A stretch of 31,136 nt of DNA from JACMNW01 sp043721855 (GTDB taxonomy: Bacteria > Pseudomonadota > Alphaproteobacteria > Rhodobacterales > Rhodobacteraceae): assembly GCA_043721855.1 (NCBI GenBank), contig JAYSPY010000043.1, forward strand, positions 1 through 31,136. The letters run 5' to 3'. Position numbers and translations under genes: made by a program. This document shows positions 15,478 to 23,962 of the stretch, in pieces (position 1 is the first letter of the stretch; each line of letters starts with the position of its first letter). The notes beneath the pieces are model-generated. The model saw nothing but the letters and a program-made list of their open reading frames with translations, did no database searches and had not been told where the DNA came from.

Positions 15478-17148
15478 ATGGCCGATGCAGCCATTCATGG
15501 CACCGATCATGATCAACGCGGGTTTTTCACCCGCTGGTTCATGTCAACGAACCATAAAGATATCGGAATTCTCTATCTGTTTACCGGCGGCTTCGTTGGC
15601 CTGATTTCGGTCATTTTCACCGTCTACATGCGGATGGAATTGATGAACCCCGGCGTGCAATACATGTGCGAAGAAGGCATGCGCCTGACGGCAGCGGCCA
15701 CATCAGACTGTACCCCCAACGGCCATCTTTGGAACGTGCTGATCACCGGCCACGGCATCTTGATGATGTTCTTTGTGGTCATTCCAGCGTTGTTTGGCGG
15801 CTTTGGCAACTATTTCATGCCGCTGCAAATCGGCGCGCCGGATATGGCCTTTCCGCGGATGAACAACCTTAGCTATTGGATGTTCGTTGCAGGCACCGCA
15901 CTGGCAATTGCATCCGTATTCTCGCCGGGTGGCGAAAACTCCTATGGGGCCGGGGTGGGCTGGGTGCTGTATCCGCCACTCTCCACACGGGAATCCGGCT
16001 ATTCGATGGACCTCGCGATTTTCGCGGTCCACTTGTCTGGCGCGTCATCCATCCTTGGCGCAATCAACATGATCACCACGTTCCTGAACATGCGCACCCC
16101 AGGCATGACCATGCACAAAGTGCCGCTGTTTGCGTGGTCGATCTTCGTCACCGCATGGCTGATCCTGCTGGCACTTCCGGTTCTGGCCGGTGCCATCACC
16201 ATGCTGCTGACCGACCGCAACTTTGGCACCACCTTCTTTGATCCGGCCGGTGGCGGTGATCCGATCCTGTATCAGCACATCTTGTGGTTTTTTGGCCACC
16301 CAGAGGTGTATATCATCATCCTGCCCGCCTTTGGCATCATCAGCCAGGTGATAGCCACCTTCTCGAAAAAACCGATCTTCGGCTACCTGCCGATGGTCTA
16401 CGCCATGGTCGCCATCGGCGTACTGGGCTTCGTGGTCTGGGCGCACCACATGTATACGGTTGGCATGTCGCTGACGCAGCAAAGCTATTTCATGCTGGCC
16501 ACCATGGTGATCGCGGTGCCCACAGGCATCAAAATCTTCTCGTGGATTGCCACCATGTGGGGCGGCTCGATCGAGTTGAAAACCCCCATGCTCTGGGCCT
16601 TTGGTTTTCTGTTCTTGTTTACCGTCGGCGGCGTGACGGGCATCGTGCTTAGCCAGGCTGGCGTCGACCGCGTCTATCACGACACCTACTATGTCGTGGC
16701 GCACTTCCACTATGTGATGTCGCTGGGCGCCGTGTTTGGTATCTTCGCTGGCATCTACTTCTGGTTCGGCAAAATGTCGGGTCGTGAATACCCTGAATGG
16801 GCAGGCAAAGTGCACTTCTTTGCGATGTTCATCGGCTCGAACCTGACCTTCTTCCCACAACACTTCCTCGGTCGCCAAGGCATGCCGCGCCGCTACATCG
16901 ACTACCCGGAAGCGTTTGCCTACTGGAACAAGATCTCGTCCTACGGTGCGTTCCTGTCCTTTGCGTCTTTCGTGTTTTTCATCGGTATCATGGTCTACTC
17001 GCTGCGCTATGGCCGTAAGATCACCGTGAACAACTACTGGAACGAATACGCCGACACGCTGGAATGGACCCTGCCCTGCCCGCCGCCCGAACACACGTTC
17101 GAGCAACTTCCAAAGCGCGCCGACTGGGATAAAAGCCACGCGCATTAA
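15478..17148 (+). CDS. ctaD: Cytochrome c oxidase subunit I (aa3 type)
   Basis: This 556-residue integral membrane catalytic subunit (12 transmembrane helices) of the terminal oxidase reduces O2 to water and pumps protons. All key residues are visible: haem a ligands His92 and His411; CuB ligands His274, His323 and His324, with the cross-linked Tyr278 in GHPEVY; haem a3 ligand His409; D-channel Asp122; Glu276; and K-channel Lys352. These match the Paracoccus numbering with a constant offset of -2. The glutamate in GHPEVY indicates an A1-type aa3 enzyme. GGAGG lies 7 nt before the ATG. Subunits II and III are not adjacent, as in other Rhodobacterales. Two dyads lie in the leader and a strong terminator follows. 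Confidence 0.97.
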   Translation: MADAAIHGTDHDQRGFFTRWFMSTNHKDIGILYLFTGGFVGLISVIFTVYMRMELMNPGVQYMCEEGMRLTAAATSDCTPNGHLWNVLITGHGILMMFFVVIPALFGGFGNYFMPLQIGAPDMAFPRMNNLSYWMFVAGTALAIASVFSPGGENSYGAGVGWVLYPPLSTRESGYSMDLAIFAVHLSGASSILGAINMITTFLNMRTPGMTMHKVPLFAWSIFVTAWLILLALPVLAGAITMLLTDRNFGTTFFDPAGGGDPILYQHILWFFGHPEVYIIILPAFGIISQVIATFSKKPIFGYLPMVYAMVAIGVLGFVVWAHHMYTVGMSLTQQSYFMLATMVIAVPTGIKIFSWIATMWGGSIELKTPMLWAFGFLFLFTVGGVTGIVLSQAGVDRVYHDTYYVVAHFHYVMSLGAVFGIFAGIYFWFGKMSGREYPEWAGKVHFFAMFIGSNLTFFPQHFLGRQGMPRRYIDYPEAFAYWNKISSYGAFLSFASFVFFIGIMVYSLRYGRKITVNNYWNEYADTLEWTLPCPPPEHTFEQLPKRADWDKSHAH

Positions 17149-17170
17149 CACCTGAATGCAATGAAGACCA

Positions 17171-17206
17171 AAAGGCCCCGGCGCAATCCGGGGCCTTTTT
17201 TCTTTG
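17171..17206 (+). terminator. Rho-independent terminator after ctaD
   Basis: AAAGGCCCCGG and CCGGGGCCTTT pair around a short loop (CGCAAT) and are followed by a run of T on the + strand, 22 bp after the ctaD stop. Confidence 0.9.
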
Positions 17207-17314
17207 CCATCCCCTTGCCGCCACCCTCGCGCTGTTTGGTGGGCAAGTCTCTACCTGCCATGTGGCACTTTCGCGCAATTGATTCCACGAAGGCCAAGCT
17301 CTATCTTCTTTGTC

Positions 17315-17821
17315 ATGCCCTACGAAATCCTTCCCTCACCTGATCCTGAGACCCGCCTGCACCTCTGGCCCTACCGATCCTTGCCCAAACAGGGTTTCGT
17401 GTGGTTCATCGGCGGCACGGCGGCGTTGATTGCATTGCCATTGGTCACGCTTATCGGCTCGCCCGTGCTGTGGGGAATGCTGCCGTTTCTTGTGGCGACG
17501 GTCGCGGCAATCTGGTGGGCGCTACAGCGCAGCTACCGTGACGGCCAGATTTTGGAAGACCTGACCCTGACCCCGACGCTGATCACCCTGACCCGCCACG
17601 GCCCGCGCGGGCAGCGCCAGCATTGGCAAGCCAATCCTTACTGGGTGCGCGTCGTCCGCCATACCACCGGCGGCCCGGTGCCAAACTACCTGACCCTGCA
17701 AGGCGGCCCGCGCGAAGTGGAACTCGGCGCGTTCCTAAGCGAAGACGAACGCCTGACCTTGCACAGTGATCTTGTGACCTGCCTGCAAGCCGCGCAAACC
17801 GCAACCATCGCCGCACCTTAA
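17315..17821 (+). CDS. DUF2244 domain membrane protein
   Basis: This 168-residue protein has two adjacent hydrophobic segments (about 27-48 and 51-68, GFVWFIGGTAALIALPLV... and LWGMLPFLVATVAAIWWAL). A hydrophilic C-terminal domain contains the family pattern EDLTLTPTLITLTRHGPRG...WQANPYWVRV and FLSEDERLTL. ATG at 17315 gives the family N-terminus (MPYEILPSPD); the open frame further upstream runs into the ctaD terminator and is rejected. The function of DUF2244 is not established. In alphaproteobacteria it often occurs near respiratory or DNA-repair genes; here it follows ctaD. Confidence 0.88.
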   Translation: MPYEILPSPDPETRLHLWPYRSLPKQGFVWFIGGTAALIALPLVTLIGSPVLWGMLPFLVATVAAIWWALQRSYRDGQILEDLTLTPTLITLTRHGPRGQRQHWQANPYWVRVVRHTTGGPVPNYLTLQGGPREVELGAFLSEDERLTLHSDLVTCLQAAQTATIAAP

Positions 17822-17847
17822 CCCATTCGAAACCCACCGCGCGCAGA

Positions 17848-17880
17848 GACGGAAAGAAGACGGAAACAAGACGCATAAAA
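17848..17880. repeat. Three tandem 11-bp imperfect repeats in a convergent intergenic gap
   Basis: GACGGAAAGAA, GACGGAAACAA and GACGCATAAAA follow one another without a gap. A CCCCC/GGGGG hairpin (17915-17929) follows before the DUF1028 stop. There is no classical T-run; the region separates convergent genes. Confidence 0.4.
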
Positions 17881-17946
17881 GACTGCGGCAAAACGCAAAA
17901 TTCAACGAATTCCGCCCCCGTTCTGGGGGGACGCATTCGTAACCTT

Positions 17947-18618
17947 TCACACGTCGCCCGGAACACCAAACGATGGCGCCCGCGTCGGGTCTACGGCGCG
18001 CTGCACGTAAGCTGCCATCTGCGGGCGGTACACCTGCCATGCCACTTGCAGGGCTGCAATCGGCTCATTACACCAATCCATCCGCAAATCAACCAACGGC
18101 CAATCCAGCTTGTCCGATATTTTCAGCCCGGAAGACATCACCGGACCCGCCTCACCCCCCGCAGCCAGCCCCGCCGCCAGACCCGTCATCAACCGATCCC
18201 CAAGATGCCCGGTCGCCATTTCAAACGCCGCCACCATGGCTTTTGGCACATCCAAATTGGCCAAAAGATTGCCTCCGGCAGCACAATCCCGCCCCAGCGC
18301 CGTGTTCCAAATCCCCAAAACAAGGCCCCCGGAATGACTGGCGTGCCCGCCCATTGCATCGACCACAAGTAACTGGCGATATTCAATATTTTCACGGCCG
18401 CAGGTTACCGCAGCCAGTGCATCTTGCGCCGATTTGCCCATCGCCAGTTGGTCCAGCACTGCCGGGCCAAGGCTTGGGTCGGTGATATTCTGACTTGCCA
18501 CCACACCCACCCCGGCCCGCACATGGGCACAGCGCGCGGCAACCGCTGGCGATGATGATGCGATCACAATGCCAAACTGCCCGGTCGCAGCACAGCGTGC
18601 GATCAAGGAAAATGTCAT
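17947..18618 (-). CDS. DUF1028 family protein (Ntn-hydrolase-like)
   Basis: This 223-residue protein covers the whole DUF1028 family pattern. The N-terminus TFSLIARCAATGQFGIVIASSSPAVAARC is followed by GVGVVASQNITDPSLGPAVLDQLAMG, a glycine-rich GGNLLAN segment and DLRMDW. The family resembles Ntn hydrolases, but its substrate is unknown. It lies 29 bp downstream of a RidA-family gene on the same strand, so the two are probably co-expressed. DUF1028 and RidA proteins co-occur in several amino-compound catabolic loci (recollection, not checked). Confidence 0.85.
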   Translation of the reverse strand: MTFSLIARCAATGQFGIVIASSSPAVAARCAHVRAGVGVVASQNITDPSLGPAVLDQLAMGKSAQDALAAVTCGRENIEYRQLLVVDAMGGHASHSGGLVLGIWNTALGRDCAAGGNLLANLDVPKAMVAAFEMATGHLGDRLMTGLAAGLAAGGEAGPVMSSGLKISDKLDWPLVDLRMDWCNEPIAALQVAWQVYRPQMAAYVQRAVDPTRAPSFGVPGDV

Positions 18619-18647
18619 CTTGGGCTCCTGTTCCGGGGCATGTTCGT

Positions 18648-19070
18648 TCAGTCTGGAATAACCGCCGTGCCGTCAATTTCCACCAGCCATTCCGGCCGTG
18701 CAAGCGCTTGCACCACCAGTCCGGTCGATACCGGATGCACGCCTTTGATGTATTCGCCCATGGTGCGATACACCGCCTCGCGGTGGCGCACATCGGTCAG
18801 ATAGACCACCACCTTGACCAGATGCATCATGGATCCGCCGGCTTCTTCGATCAGCTGTCGGATATTCTGCATCACCTTGTGGGTCTGCTCCACCGGATCG
18901 TGGCTGCTGATGGTCTGTGCCGTATCCAGATCTTGTGGACATTGTCCGCGCAGATACAATGTGCGCCCCCCGCGCGTGGCAACCGCCTGGCACAGATCGT
19001 TGTCAAGCTTCTGTTCAGGGTAGGTTTCTTTGGTATTGAATTTTCGGTAACGCGTATGGGGGTTCGACAT
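18648..19070 (-). CDS. RidA (YjgF/UK114) family protein
   Basis: This 140-residue member of the enamine/imine deaminase family has the typical YLRGQCPQD, VEQTHKVMQNIRQLIEEAGGSMMHLVKVVVYLTDV and WLVEIDGTAVIP segments. ATG at 19070 gives a family-length N-terminus; the longer open frame is rejected. By eye the Arg that RidA proper uses to bind the carboxylate (in PxRxxV) is replaced: this protein reads HPVSTGLVV. It therefore belongs to a Rid subgroup without the deaminase Arg and may not hydrolyse 2-aminoacrylate. It forms an operon with the DUF1028 gene. Confidence 0.88.
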   Translation of the reverse strand: MSNPHTRYRKFNTKETYPEQKLDNDLCQAVATRGGRTLYLRGQCPQDLDTAQTISSHDPVEQTHKVMQNIRQLIEEAGGSMMHLVKVVVYLTDVRHREAVYRTMGEYIKGVHPVSTGLVVQALARPEWLVEIDGTAVIPD

Positions 19071-19269
19071 GGCGGCTCCGGCGGGTCCAGGAAAATTAGC
19101 CCACATCATGGGCCCGAAGCTTGCGAAAGCGCCAGCGCATTTTTGCAGGATCGTTGCAAAAGGTGCGTTCGGGCGCGCGAAACCCACGCACCGAACGCCG
19201 CCTATGGCAATTGACGGGCATGACTGATTAAAGTGCCACAGACCGATTTTTCCAACCCGGGGCATGCTT

Positions 19270-20556
19270 ATGTCTATCGACGCAATCGACACCCTTGTGA
19301 TTGGCGGTGGTCAGGCCGGGTTGGCCATGAGCGCGCATTTAACCGCGAAAGGCATTTCGCATCTGGTTGTGGAACGGCACCGCATCGCCGAACGCTGGCG
19401 GTCCGAGCGGTGGGACAGCCTTGTTGCCAACGGCCCGGCCTGGCACGATCGCTTTCCTACCTTGGCCTTTGACGACATAGATCCTGACAGCTTTGCCCAT
19501 CGCGACCGGATCGTTAGCTATTTCGAAACATTCTCAGAACAAAATGCCATACCAATCCGCTGTGGCGTTGAGGTCATGTCACTTGAAAGCGCCCCGGACG
19601 CGTCGGGATACCGCGCTGAAACATCCCAAGGCCCGCTGGCGGCCAAAGCCGTCGTCGTAGCCACCGGGCCATTTCAGCGCCCGTTGATCCCCAACCTTGT
19701 GCCGCCGCAGACCAGCGTATTGCAACTGCATTCCAGCGCCTACCGCAACCCTGACCAACTGCCGCAGGGTGCAGTTTTGGTGGTTGGTGCAGGCTCATCC
19801 GGCGCACAAATCGCGGATGAGCTGCTCCGCGCGGGACGCCGCGTCTATCTGTCCGTGGGTCCGCATGATCGACCGCCGATCAGGTACCGCGGCCGCGATT
19901 TTTGTTGGTGGCTGGGCGTGCTTGGCCTGTGGGATGCCAAGACCCGCATGCCGGGCATGGAACATGTCACCATTGCCGTAAGTGGCGCGCATGGCGGCCA
20001 AACCGTTGATTTCAGGCGCTTTGCACAACGTGGCATGACGTTGCTTGGGCGGGCAGAAAGCTACCGCGACGGCGCGCTTCACTTTGCGCAAGACCTTGCT
20101 GCGAACCTTACCTTGGGCGATGCAAACCACGCTTCCATTCTGGACGCAGCCGATGCTTATGTCACCCAAAACCGCCTTGATCTGCCCACCGAACCTGATG
20201 CCCGCAAAGTCGAACCCACCCCCGATTGTGTCAACCACCCGATATTGGATTTGAACTTGGTCAAGGCCGGTATCACCGCAATTATTTGGGCCACTGGCTA
20301 TGCGCTGGATTATGGGTGGCTAAAGCCCGATGTTTTTGATGAGAAAGGCCGACCCGCCCATGATCGCGGGGTTACGGCACTGCCGGGGCTGTACTTTCTG
20401 GGCCTGCCGTGGCTGTCACGCCGGGCCTCGCCGTTCATCTGGGGTGTCTGGCGCGATGCTGAATACCTGGCCGATCACATCGCCAGCACCCGCCCAAAAG
20501 ATGCTTTTGCCACAGAGGCGGTGACGCCGCGTTCGAACCCCTGGAGCCGACATTGA
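19270..20556 (+). CDS. Flavin-containing monooxygenase-like FAD/NAD(P)-binding oxidoreductase
   Basis: This 428-residue soluble flavoprotein has a FAD-binding Rossmann motif VIGGGQAG (about 10-17), a second dinucleotide-binding motif VVGAGSSGAQIA and the C-terminal IWATGYALDYGWL pattern. The segment before the NADPH site reads QLHSSAYRNP, close to the FMO identifying motif (HxxxY retained). This is the branch often labelled YUCCA-like or 'flavoprotein CzcO'. It may oxygenate an N- or S-containing small molecule; the substrate is unknown. ATG at 19270 is preferred to 19264 because the GGGG ribosome-binding box is better spaced. It is divergent from the RidA gene across a 199-bp gap. Confidence 0.85.
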   Translation: MSIDAIDTLVIGGGQAGLAMSAHLTAKGISHLVVERHRIAERWRSERWDSLVANGPAWHDRFPTLAFDDIDPDSFAHRDRIVSYFETFSEQNAIPIRCGVEVMSLESAPDASGYRAETSQGPLAAKAVVVATGPFQRPLIPNLVPPQTSVLQLHSSAYRNPDQLPQGAVLVVGAGSSGAQIADELLRAGRRVYLSVGPHDRPPIRYRGRDFCWWLGVLGLWDAKTRMPGMEHVTIAVSGAHGGQTVDFRRFAQRGMTLLGRAESYRDGALHFAQDLAANLTLGDANHASILDAADAYVTQNRLDLPTEPDARKVEPTPDCVNHPILDLNLVKAGITAIIWATGYALDYGWLKPDVFDEKGRPAHDRGVTALPGLYFLGLPWLSRRASPFIWGVWRDAEYLADHIASTRPKDAFATEAVTPRSNPWSRH

Positions 20557-20584
20557 CCCAATCCACAAGACGCAGCACCAAGCG

Positions 20585-21370
20585 CTAAATCCTGCCTGCC
20601 ACAATCACTTTGCTGCCGCCGCGTTGCATGGCTTCGGCCAATTCACCCACCGGGTCTGTATCGGTGATCAATGTCACCTCAGGCGTCCAGCGCGCATAGA
20701 CGGTCAGCGATGGCACATCGAATTTGCTATGATCGGCAAGAATATACACTTGCGCCGCCCGCTTTATCATTGCGCCATACGTCATTCCCGGCCCCAGACC
20801 CGCATCGTTCGGGCCGTCTGGCGTAAGCCCGCTTGCCCCCAAAAACACCTTGTTGGCGCGAAACCGTTGCAAGGCATCTATCGTATCTGGCCCATGGATC
20901 AGCCCTTCGCGCGCATCATATTGTCCGGGCAGGATCTGCACTTTGTGGGTGGCATTTACCGCAAGCGCCGACGCCACCGAAAAGCCATGCGTGATCACCG
21001 TCACATGATCCACCACCACCGCCAGCCTGCGCGCAAGATGCAGCGTGGTCGCCCCGCCGCCGATCATCAAAATATCGTTCGGCTCAACCAAACCCGCTGC
21101 AACTTCGGCCATGCGTTCACGCTCCGCGATCATAAGACCTTCGCGCACCGCCACCGCAGGCTCAAACGCCACCGGGCGAATAGCGCCGCCGTAAGTGCGG
21201 TTTATCAGTCCGGCCTCGCCCATTTCAGTCAGATCGCGGCGCACGGTTTCTGTTGATACGGCCAGCAATGCCGCCAATTCATTGACCCGAAGCGACGGTG
21301 CTGCCCGCAATTCCGCCGTGATGCGATCTTGCCGCGTTGATTTTCGGGGCCGGGACTTTGGTTTGATCAT
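20585..21370 (-). CDS. DeoR/GlpR-family transcriptional regulator
   Basis: This 261-residue repressor-type protein has an N-terminal DeoR helix-turn-helix (about 28-51, LRVNELAALLAVSTETVRRDL) followed by the NRTYGGA hinge. The C-terminal sensor domain carries MIGGGATTLHLAR (phosphosugar-isomerase-like fold), FLGASGLT and ADHSKFD. Such regulators usually respond to a phosphorylated intermediate. Because an APH-type kinase is encoded in the divergent operon, a phosphorylated amino alcohol is an attractive effector (inference). It is divergent from the aminotransferase gene across 165 bp and converges with the flavoprotein gene. Confidence 0.93.
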   Translation of the reverse strand: MIKPKSRPRKSTRQDRITAELRAAPSLRVNELAALLAVSTETVRRDLTEMGEAGLINRTYGGAIRPVAFEPAVAVREGLMIAERERMAEVAAGLVEPNDILMIGGGATTLHLARRLAVVVDHVTVITHGFSVASALAVNATHKVQILPGQYDAREGLIHGPDTIDALQRFRANKVFLGASGLTPDGPNDAGLGPGMTYGAMIKRAAQVYILADHSKFDVPSLTVYARWTPEVTLITDTDPVGELAEAMQRGGSKVIVAGRI

Positions 21371-21535
21371 TAAATCTGTGCTCAGCTTTGGTTTAGTATA
21401 TCACATCAGATTGTTACAGACAGGGCAACATACGGCAGTCATCGGCGCGGCAGTTTCAAATTGACAAGCTGAATTTGTAATGCTTCGATCAAGAAATGTG
21501 GGATGTCGGGCAGATTTGCCTGTAGGAGCCGCCTT
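21371..21535. promoter_or_regulatory. Divergent control region between the regulator and aminotransferase genes
   Basis: This AT-rich 165-bp gap must hold promoters for both directions. On the + strand TTGACA occurs at 21461-21466, with a weak TTCGAT 17 bp later. On the minus strand a good TATACT box lies about 30 bp before the regulator start, without a clear -35. The regulator probably binds here, but no convincing operator repeat is seen. Confidence 0.45.
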
Positions 21536-22819
21536 ATGTTCGATTATGGCCAATTCAAATTTGAAAACAAGCAACAGGTGTTGGACAAATCCATCGCCTA
21601 TTGGAACCCGGATAAAACCAAATTCTGGCAGAAAGCCGGCGTTGATCTGGTGATCGACCGGCGCGAGGGCTATTGCCTTTATGATATGTCGGGCCGCCGC
21701 CTGATTGATCTGCATCTGAATGGCGGCACCTATAATCTGGGCCACCGCAACACCGAATTGGTGGAAACCCTGAAAGGCGCGCTTGATTATTTCGATATGG
21801 GCAACCACTGGTTTCCGTCTGTGGCGCGGGCTGCCTTGGCTGAGGTTTTGGTGAAGGCCAGCCCCGGCATGGCCTATGCAGTCTTTGGCGCGGGCGGTGC
21901 AGAGGCGGTGGATATCGCTTTGAAATCAGCGCGCTATGCGACCAAGCGGCGCAAGATTGTGTCTATCATCAAGGGGTATCACGGCCACGGCGGCTTGTCC
22001 GTTGCCACTGGCGACGCGCGCTTTTCCAAAATCTTTCTGTCGGATGAACCCGATACCTTCATTCAGGTTCCGTTCAACGATATTGATGCAATGGAACAGG
22101 CGCTGAAGGCGGGCGATGTCGCCGCGCTGATCATGGAAACCATACCCGCCACCTACGGCTTTCCGCTGCCCCACGACGGCTACTTACCGGCCTGCAAGGC
22201 GCTGTGTGAAAAGTATGGCACGCTCTATATTGCCGACGAAGTGCAAACCGGCATGATGCGGTCGGGGCAGATGTGGGCTTGGCAGACTTACAACATACAA
22301 CCCGATATCATGGTCACGGCCAAGGGTCTGACTGGCGGGCTTTACCCGATTTCGGCCTGTCTGGTGAATGAAAAGGCGGGCGGCTGGCTGCACGAAGATG
22401 GCGCTGCGCATATTTCCACGACGGGTGGCGCGGAACTTGGCTGTGTCGTGGCCCATAAGGTGATGGAGATTTTGCAACGCCCTGAAACAGTTGCTTCTAT
22501 CCATGCGGTGACCGATTTCTTTGCGACAGAATTGGCCGCCGCCATGCAGCGGCACGGCGATATTTTCAGCGGCGTGCGCCAATGCGGCATTATATTGGGG
22601 CTGGAATTCAATCAGCACGACGCCGCCGCTGCGGTCAGCCGAGCGCTATACGAAAATGGCGTCTGGGCGATATTTTCATCGCTGGACAAACGCGTGCTGC
22701 AATGGAAACCGGGGGCGTTGCTAAGCCTTGATATGTGCCGCGAAATCATGGACCGTTTCGATGCCGCGATGCCTCACGCCCGGACTTTGCTGCACGACCA
22801 GCAAAAGGCGACGGCATAG
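21536..22819 (+). CDS. Class III PLP-dependent aminotransferase / phospho-lyase
   Basis: This 427-residue fold-type I PLP enzyme has GAGGAEAVDIALK (118-130, phosphate cup), GYHGHGG (148-154), IADEVQTGMMRSG (232-244, with Asp234 contacting the PLP nitrogen and Gln237) and the Schiff-base Lys263 in TAKGLTGG. Class III enzymes include aminotransferases and also phospho-lyases that act on O-phosphoethanolamine, 5-phosphohydroxylysine and O-phospho-1-amino-2-propanol. An APH-type kinase gene directly downstream favours the phospho-lyase role: amino-alcohol phosphate to aldehyde, ammonia and phosphate. That is inference. ATG at 21536 follows AGGAG by 8 nt; the 11-codon upstream extension is not needed. 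Confidence 0.88.
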   Translation: MFDYGQFKFENKQQVLDKSIAYWNPDKTKFWQKAGVDLVIDRREGYCLYDMSGRRLIDLHLNGGTYNLGHRNTELVETLKGALDYFDMGNHWFPSVARAALAEVLVKASPGMAYAVFGAGGAEAVDIALKSARYATKRRKIVSIIKGYHGHGGLSVATGDARFSKIFLSDEPDTFIQVPFNDIDAMEQALKAGDVAALIMETIPATYGFPLPHDGYLPACKALCEKYGTLYIADEVQTGMMRSGQMWAWQTYNIQPDIMVTAKGLTGGLYPISACLVNEKAGGWLHEDGAAHISTTGGAELGCVVAHKVMEILQRPETVASIHAVTDFFATELAAAMQRHGDIFSGVRQCGIILGLEFNQHDAAAAVSRALYENGVWAIFSSLDKRVLQWKPGALLSLDMCREIMDRFDAAMPHARTLLHDQQKATA

Positions 22820-22854
22820 CTATCAACGGGGTTCATTAAAATTCGCCTGTCACG

Positions 22855-22883
22855 AAACCGGCCATAATCACCTCGGCCGGTTT
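22855..22883 (+). other. Intercistronic hairpin between aminotransferase and kinase genes
   Basis: AAACCGGCC and GGCCGGTTT form a perfect 9-bp stem with an 11-nt loop, 35 bp after the aminotransferase stop. Only three T follow the stem, so it is more likely an mRNA-stabilising or attenuating structure than a full terminator. Confidence 0.5.
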
Positions 22884-22951
22884 GACGACACATTCATCGG
22901 AAGGCATTTGCGCGATGCATCCCAGCGACCAGACGACCTGAGGGACGGAAA

Positions 22952-23962
22952 ATGACCGATTTCGACCGATTGGCGCATGACGATCAACTGCCGGTATTGC
23001 TTGACCTTGCCACGACCGCAACCCGGCACTGGGATCTGCCAATCGGCCTGACGGTGCAGCTGATCAATCTGTCAGAAAACGCCACCTACGCCGTCACGGC
23101 GCCTTCTGGGCAAAAATGGGCGTTGCGGATTCACCGCGATGGCTATCATTCAAAGGAAACGATTACATCTGAACTGGCATGGCTGACCGACCTGCGTGCG
23201 AAGTCAGTGGTGATCACGCCCCGCCCTTTGCCCGGCCGCAATGGGCAGATCATCCAGATCATCCCCCATCACCGGATGACGCGCCCGCGCCATATCGTGA
23301 TGTCGGATTGGGAGGCGGGGAATGAGCCCGGCATCGGTCAAGCGCTGACCCGCCCGTTTGAAGTGCTGGGTGAGGCGACAGCCCGGATGCACCGCCATGC
23401 CCGTAGTTGGCAGCGCCCGCCGGGCTTTACCCGCCCGGTCTGGAATTTCGATACCGCCTTGGGCGAGCATAACCCGCATTGGGGCCGTTGGCGTGATGGC
23501 ATCGGCGTCGATGGGCAAACCGCCGCCCTTTTTGGCCGCGCAGTTGGCGCAATTGGCAAAAGGCTGCACGCCTACGGTGATGGCCCAGACCGGTTTGGCT
23601 TGATCCATTGCGATCTGCGCTTGGCCAATCTGCTGGTGCAGGGCGACAGCGTCAAGGTGATAGACTTTGATGACTGCGGCTTTGGCTGGTTTATGTATGA
23701 TGCGGCAACCCCAGTGTCATTTTACGAACACGAACCACAAGTGCCGGAACTGATCGAGGCTTGGAAAGTGGGCTATCGGCGCGAAGCCGATCTGTCCAAG
23801 ACGTGCGAAGCCGAAATTCCCACCTTCATCATGCTGCGCCGCCTGCTGTTGGTGGCATGGATCGGATCGCACGCCGAAACCGATTTGGCCAAATCCATGG
23901 GCCTGCCCTATACCAAGGGCACGATTGATCTGTGCGAAACCTATCTGCGCAACTTTGGCTAG
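22952..23962 (+). CDS. Aminoglycoside-phosphotransferase-family kinase, probable amino-alcohol kinase
   Basis: This 336-residue APH/choline-kinase-fold enzyme carries the catalytic loop HCDLRLANLL (219-228, catalytic Asp221) and the metal-binding IDFDDCGFG (237-245). The N-lobe has NATYAV and WALRIHR (the ATP-binding Lys position reads Arg by eye; Lys55 lies close by). Family members phosphorylate hydroxyl groups of aminoglycosides, choline, hydroxylysine and amino alcohols. It sits 132 bp after the class III aminotransferase/phospho-lyase gene on the same strand, the pairing known for hydroxylysine and 1-amino-2-propanol breakdown. Antibiotic resistance is therefore unlikely. Its end overlaps the convergent SDR gene by 4 bp (CTAG). 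Confidence 0.87.
   Translation: MTDFDRLAHDDQLPVLLDLATTATRHWDLPIGLTVQLINLSENATYAVTAPSGQKWALRIHRDGYHSKETITSELAWLTDLRAKSVVITPRPLPGRNGQIIQIIPHHRMTRPRHIVMSDWEAGNEPGIGQALTRPFEVLGEATARMHRHARSWQRPPGFTRPVWNFDTALGEHNPHWGRWRDGIGVDGQTAALFGRAVGAIGKRLHAYGDGPDRFGLIHCDLRLANLLVQGDSVKVIDFDDCGFGWFMYDAATPVSFYEHEPQVPELIEAWKVGYRREADLSKTCEAEIPTFIMLRRLLLVAWIGSHAETDLAKSMGLPYTKGTIDLCETYLRNFG

Noticed and set aside
16045..17151. 368-residue minus-strand ORF
   Set aside because: Antisense to ctaD; His- and Asp-rich shadow with no family likeness.
22952..23962. Antibiotic-resistance aminoglycoside kinase
   Set aside because: The APH fold is shared by many metabolic kinases and the context (class III PLP enzyme, permease, SDR) points to amino-alcohol metabolism.
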